Positions 59,309 to 64,000 of a DNA stretch of 64,000 nucleotides are shown piece after piece. A program made the translations under genes and the position numbers. The DNA lies in contig JAJEKV010000174.1 in NCBI GenBank assembly GCA_021234155.1, positions 863,466-927,465 on the forward strand. Reading direction: 5' to 3'. The notes beneath the pieces are model-generated. The model was given only the letters and a program-made list of their open reading frames with translations. It did no database searches and was not told the DNA's origin. The DNA is from Isoetes taiwanensis (taxonomy: Eukaryota; Streptophyta; Lycopodiopsida; Isoetales; Isoetaceae). Position 1 is the stretch's first letter. Every line of letters starts with the position of its first letter.

Positions 59309-60579
59309 GCTAGAAAACTACTCGAACTTCAAATGCAAACGCCACGCCCTTCCTCGACCGTCACTGAATTTTTGCCCTTCATTCGGCCGTCATCCAAATT
59401 TCCTGAGCGGGAGGGAGATTCTTTTCTTGGATCGTTTAGGCGCCAAAGCAATTTTGCAATTCGAAATGGGAAGTGTAGTCTCATGTTCTTGCGAAATTTC
59501 TTGCAATTCATCCATCTCTCCAGTATGGACAATCCGAAAGATTTATGGAGTGCTGCCTTAGTTTCAGCAAGAATTTTGATGACAAGATGATTCCTGGTAG
59601 AGGTATGTCAGATGCTTACTGCCTGTCCTTGACTGCTCTGGACACTTAATTTTTCATTATTATGCCTTAATAGGAGAAGACAAATCTACTGTTGTCCTTG
59701 ATGAAACAAGAACAGAGGATGTTCAACATGAAAACAGATATGAAGGTATGTCGTTAGTGCTTGTTTAGTGCTGTAATAACCATGAATTTTGTAATGATAT
59801 TGAATGTGTTAAATGGTGTCATGTTATTTGGGAGACCTATGAGAAGCAGTGGCAGTAGGTCAAAGTCAAAGTCAAAAGTGGCGGGCACCCCCTACCCGGG
59901 TGTTGCTGGGCTCGCTAGAAACACACAGACATCCCCTGCCCGCCACTTAGGGTTTGCGTTGACTAGTCAAAGTCAAAGTCAACTAGGGCCGAATTTTAAG
60001 GAAGGCAAGTCTATCTACTCCTGATTTTTAGGCAAGTTGGAGAACTTTCTATATGAAGGGGATGAACAATTTGACAAGTGGATGCACCCGGATTGGAAGG
60101 TAAATATGGAGATAAATAGTAAGGCATAGACAGGTGGGCTTGCAGGTTGAGATAGGAAGCAGGAGATTGTTTGAGCGCCTGATTGATCTTGTTGTCAGTG
60201 TATTGAGTATCAGTTTATTGAATACATTATCTTCAAATTCTAACAGAATGTACTACTTTCATTTAAGGTCGTGGATGTTCCTGTCAAGAAGCACATGCTC
60301 AAGTTGTGCAGAATGACACAAATGCTGAAGAAGAGGATTCAGGTAATTCAGGATTTATTTTGTTGTTGTTTGCTTGTCTAAATAGAGACTTCATATATAA
60401 CCTTAGTTTTTTATTTATCTTTTTAGATATTGGTGCTGAATTTTGTTATGAAGAAACATAAATTGATTTTATGCACATGGTGAATTCATTCAAAATGAGA
60501 CACATGCTCCAATGGATATTGAAGGTAAGTCAAGGTTTATCTCCAATTGTTTATTCTGTATCCTTTACAAAATTAACTT
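59309..60579. other. Unassigned stretch with a GTCAAA foldback
   Basis: Short frames only. At 59859-59983 GTCAAAGTCAAAGTCAAA plus AGTGGCGGGCA face TGCCCGCCACT and a second GTCAAAGTCAAAGTCAA, a small foldback of about 125 bp. No gene recognised. Confidence 0.4.
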
Positions 60580-61007
60580 TTGTTAGCTTCTTTAGGTGTG
60601 CTTTGTAGGAAGAAGAGAGCTGAACAAAGAAGAAAAGAAAGACAAAGACAGAGAGACACGGAGGCTGCAGCTGATGAAAAAGCCAAACTGAATGGTGATT
60701 TCAGCAGAAAAAGAAAAGATTGTCAAAGAATATTGGCAAACTTGTTACTAATATTTGTAGGAATGCTAGTGAAAAAGATAAGGAAGATATTCTAAGGGGT
60801 GCAGCCAAATGGTTGCCTGGTCTAGGTGTTCAAACCACCAAAGAATTCAAAACAATGAAAGCTATAGTGGACAACTTGAAGGATTCATTTGCAGCCCACA
60901 AATATGCAAAGGATACAGATGCATGGAGAGCAAGAAGTGCTGCCATGGCTTACTCTGTTAATGCTGACACAAATAGAAGGGCCTATGCAAAGCAGGGTAG
61001 CCCTTAA
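60580..61007 (+). CDS. Hypothetical basic ORF, possible transposase N-terminal exon
   Basis: Two overlapping frames (60580-60795, 60720-61007) give a Lys/Arg/Glu-rich helix (KKRAEQRRKERQRQRDTEAA) and then RNASEKDKEDILRGAAKWLPG...MKAIVDNLKDSF. The second ends AYAKQ at a possible boundary (CAG|GGTAGC). It looks like a DNA-binding N-terminal region of a transposon protein, but I recognise no family. Confidence 0.35.
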
Positions 61008-63233
61008 GCCCAAATTTTCATAGGCGTAAGTTAGAATGGAGGCGAATCTTAGTTTTTTTCAATTAGTTATGTTGGCGATTTTGTTTTGGGCTTCAATTTG
61101 AGTTGTAGCAACCTTGGCAAATCTTTCACCCATCAAGCGATGGAATATATACTTTTTTCTCAAGTAGAATTTGGGTTTACAATATATATTTGTTATGTCC
61201 GTATACAGTTGTAAGCGTAATGCTCATATAATGAGTATGCATGTTACCAGACATTGGCATATGTGTCTTCACAAGAGAAAGGCCAAGTTGATTAGTGTCA
61301 ACAATAAAAACGTAAATTACACCCATCTAATAGTACCCTAAGGCATTAATTTTTATTGGACCCTAAATTTACCTTCATTGTGACACCCCTAATTGAGCGA
61401 TAAAATGCTTAGATATTGTATTTTCTGAATTACTAGATAATGGGCCGTGACTGCATCTGAACCATAAAATTAGGGGCGGCCAGATCTGAGCCGTTGGGTC
61501 CAAAAAACCCTAGCGTGGATCAAAAAACCCTAGCGTGAGGCAGAGGCGTCTTGAAGAAAACAGAGGTATTGCAGCCGGATTTGCAGGTATGGCGGCCAAA
61601 GGGGCGGATTTCTTCTTATAGAAAGGCAGGATCCGGATAGATAGAATAGCATGGAAAAACTGTGATGTTGTCCTGATGTTGCTGGATGGGCGACCGGATT
61701 GAGAGGCAAATGCTGCTTGGAACAAATAGATAGCAATGGGAAGGATGATTCGATTGCGCTTCATGCGTGTTCCGTTGTATCTTGGCCTTATAGTGTGCAA
61801 ATCTGATTGCTGTGCTTGTTGCTAACTGTGTACAAAGGATTGCAGATGCCAAAATGCTAAAAATCATTTAATGTAAGAGTGTGGGCCGGAATGGCAACCG
61901 GATTGCAAAGGCTTAAATTTCTGCTGCTTGCTTAACACAATGCAAACAAAGGCAAACACTGGAATTTACTAATTTTGCAGGGCGGATATGATGCCGAGAT
62001 ATGAGCTGCTGCGGGAATAGAACCGGCCTCGGGTGGTGCAACGTGAATGCTCAAATCTTCGGAAATGTTGGCTAAATTGTTGCAACAAAGGAAAACTTGA
62101 TGGATTCGCACTCAAAAATGGGTGGTAAGGCAGGGGCCGATGGGGTAACCCTCTTTATCGGATTCTCGCTTTGAACCGGATTGATTCCTTCTTGATGTAA
62201 TATGCAGATACTTGGGTTGGAAAAACTTCGATAGAGATATATATATATATCTTATTTGTTGAGTTGGTTCGTAAACTTTCGTAAGACCGGAATGACCGAA
62301 TGCGGCGTGAATCGGCTTCTAAATTGTTTATCAAAATTGCTGACTGCTCTGCGATTTGCAGATGCCTCATATTGGTAAGGAAGAACCCAAGGGATCAATA
62401 GGTACAGTTGCTTCTGAAAATATGTTTGTGCTCCACTCACATATGGAAGTCTGATGTGCTAATGGTGCTTGTGTGCAGATGATGGAGACTGGAGAGCTTT
62501 AAGAAATCTGCCGTAATGCGTTGTGTACAGATGTGCTTGCTAGAATACTGCTCTCTGCGACTGTGATCTTCGAATGAATGGGGGCTAGCCACAAACGGCC
62601 TGGCCCTCTTGAAAAAGTCAATAAGAATTGCATCTTGATACTATACTGAAGATATGCAGGTGCCCGGAGAATTATGGCTTCATAACCACGAAAGTTGGGG
62701 GCTAGCCACAGTGCTGGCCCTCTTAAAAAATGAACAAGAAAGCTTCATACAGAAAGCTTCTGAAGTACTGCCTTTGCCTTTGAAACGAAATATTTTTGGT
62801 TGTGCAGAAGCACGATTTTGTAAGAAAACCGAGATAAAAACAGAGGATAATGAAGAAATCGTGATATTTTGACAAGTTTTCAGCAAAGAAAAGAGAAAAG
62901 AAGATCAAACTCTGGATTTTTCTGAAGATCTTGCAGAGAGGAGTGCTGTCACCACTCCAGAAATCCCCGACTGTAAAACTGTGCTTGCTGCAACAGGAAA
63001 AACAGAGTGTTTGAAAACGATTTTCATAACAAACTAAGGGCTAAGGAATTGATTGACAAAGGGGCTCCAGCCGACCATTTTCAACAACCGGTTGGGCAAG
63101 GGATTGAAGGGTTGAGAGTAGTGTACAAGAAGTATTCAAGAACCGATGATGATGAGAGCAAAGAAGAACAAGCAAAGAAACAAAGAAGGTGAAGCAAGTG
63201 ATCACGAGCTTAACCCGCATAACGGGGCCAAGC
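61008..63233. other. Internal region left of the right LTR; no recognised gene
   Basis: Contains repeated CCGGATTG words (61560-62170) and two small plus-strand frames near the LTR: 62654-62872, and 63007-63192 with a charged tail DDDESKEEQAKKQRR. Position suggests the 3' internal part of the LTR element. No gag or pol motif is visible, so the element may be non-autonomous. Confidence 0.35.
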
Positions 63234-63609
63234 AGTTAGTTTGAGTTCTTGGCATACATATCGCAAAGCAGAAACCCATGATCGCCGGATGCTACAAAGC
63301 TGCCATGCTCATGATCACAAAACAAGAACAAGACAAGAAAATATGTACAAAGAATGAAGGGGAACGTGGGCCAAATGAGGCTCTCCAAATATGAGATCAA
63401 ACTGAAAGTACATCCAAGAGGCTCGGGTCTAATATAGTGTAGACCGCAAATCTGAGCCGTACACTAACTAAATCTAATCCCTACACTTATGTTAACCTAA
63501 TCATGCCAAGTGTCAGTCTGCCACCACTGACACCTAACATGTGCATGCACCTAACATGTGCATGCACCTAACATGTGCATGCACAATGTTAACCACTAGG
63601 TGGTTAACA
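63234..63609 (+). repeat. LTR, right copy (plus orientation)
   Basis: About 376 bp from TTAGTTTGAGTTCTTGGCAT to GTGGTTAACA, inverse to 57805-58146. It is longer because ACCTAACATGTGCATGC is present three times (63530-63582) against once in the left copy. The target duplication CTATT follows at 63610-63614. Confidence 0.88.
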
Positions 63610-64000
63610 CTATTCTGCTACTGAGCGTGAGGCCCTTGGCATGATTTTTTCGATCCAAAAATTTAGGCATTATCTCCGTGCTAATGAATTTGCATTTGTA
63701 ATTGACCACCAACCTTTGAAGTATTTGATCAATAAGCCTTGCCGCATGGGAAGGATTGCTTGTTGCTTGTTATTGCAGGAATTCAAGTTTCGAATTGTTG
63801 TACGAGCTAGAAAGATACATTCAACAACTGATCATTTGTCAAGAATTTCAGGACCAAAAGAAGATGGAGATATTCCATATTGTTTACCAGATGAAGTACT
63901 CTTTTTTGTAGAGGTTGTACCCGAATGGTATGAATCTATCGCATCGTATTTATCTACAGGGGAATTTCCAGACGGTATGAGTGATGTTGATAAAAGAGGC
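63610..64000 (+). pseudogene. Gypsy RNase H part, plus strand, runs off the window
   Basis: Reads YSATEREALGMIFSIQKFRH, FAFVIDHQPLKYLINKP and KIHSTTDHLSRI: Ty3/Gypsy RNase H with its catalytic Glu and Asp, leading into the connection to integrase. It continues exactly where the minus-strand half at 58152-59308 stops (EQNY|SATEREA). Open to the end of the window. Confidence 0.88.

Overview
The window is nuclear plant DNA. It is A+T-rich and intron-bearing, and is built almost entirely of mobile elements nested in one another: L1-type LINEs, Copia and Gypsy LTR retrotransposons, a CACTA-type end, hAT, a DUF7869-type transposase, and a TIR transposon family with 4-bp target duplications. One intact ordinary gene is clear: a four-exon, secreted, two-cupin (11S-globulin-like) protein at 50.5-52.2 kb. 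A fern, lycophyte or gymnosperm would fit the repeat load and the mix of transposase families, but nothing seen fixes the taxon.

Layout. 0-3.4 kb has no recognisable gene. 3.88-5.56 kb is a CACTA-like remnant packed with a CGTCGTT/AACGACG word. 6.7-7.2 kb is a broken PHD-like piece of a UBR7-type gene, followed by a broken transposase (7.65-9.58 kb) and a minus-strand LINE with ORF1, endonuclease and reverse transcriptase parts (9.6-12.9 kb). 13.3-15.7 kb holds two foldback elements and two divergent unrecognised ORFs. 17.2-18.35 kb is a 5'-truncated LINE. 19.7-22.3 kb is a broken DUF7869-type transposase. 22.6-24.7 kb holds a duplicated promoter-like block, a small acidic ORF and a palindrome cluster.

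The main structure is at 24.7-44.5 kb. A single Copia element (3' LTR 24725-25075) is cut inside its reverse transcriptase by a 17.4-kb DNA transposon (25927-43325). That transposon has perfect 26-bp terminal inverted repeats and a 4-bp target duplication (TGCC). Removing the insert and one TGCC restores the Copia frame exactly. It carries a degraded DDE-type transposase gene, an FCP1-like phosphatase fragment, a coiled-coil/RING-like ORF, a nested inverted-repeat element and several clusters of a CACCAC/GTGGTG word.

Paralogous transposase fragments lie at 44.7-46.0 kb and 55.6-56.2 kb with the same intron position. A 321-bp miniature with related ends and its own 4-bp duplication (TACA) sits in the intron of the second copy. 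46.3-49.6 kb continues with a minus-strand Ulp1-like gene remnant and a TGTACAT word cluster, ending in a third related terminus inside a diverged Copia LTR.

52.4-56.2 kb is a hAT pseudogene with a LINE inserted and a tRNA-Cys-like SINE head. At 57.8-63.6 kb two LTR copies lie in opposite orientation. Each adjoins one half of the same Gypsy gene, with a shared 5-bp duplication (CTATT), so an LTR element entered a Gypsy copy and half of the structure was later inverted.

A theme across the window is that different elements are each filled with their own short, often palindromic word. Two related LTRs differ by wholesale replacement of such a word. Functions are inferred from recognisable motifs only; no database search was possible.
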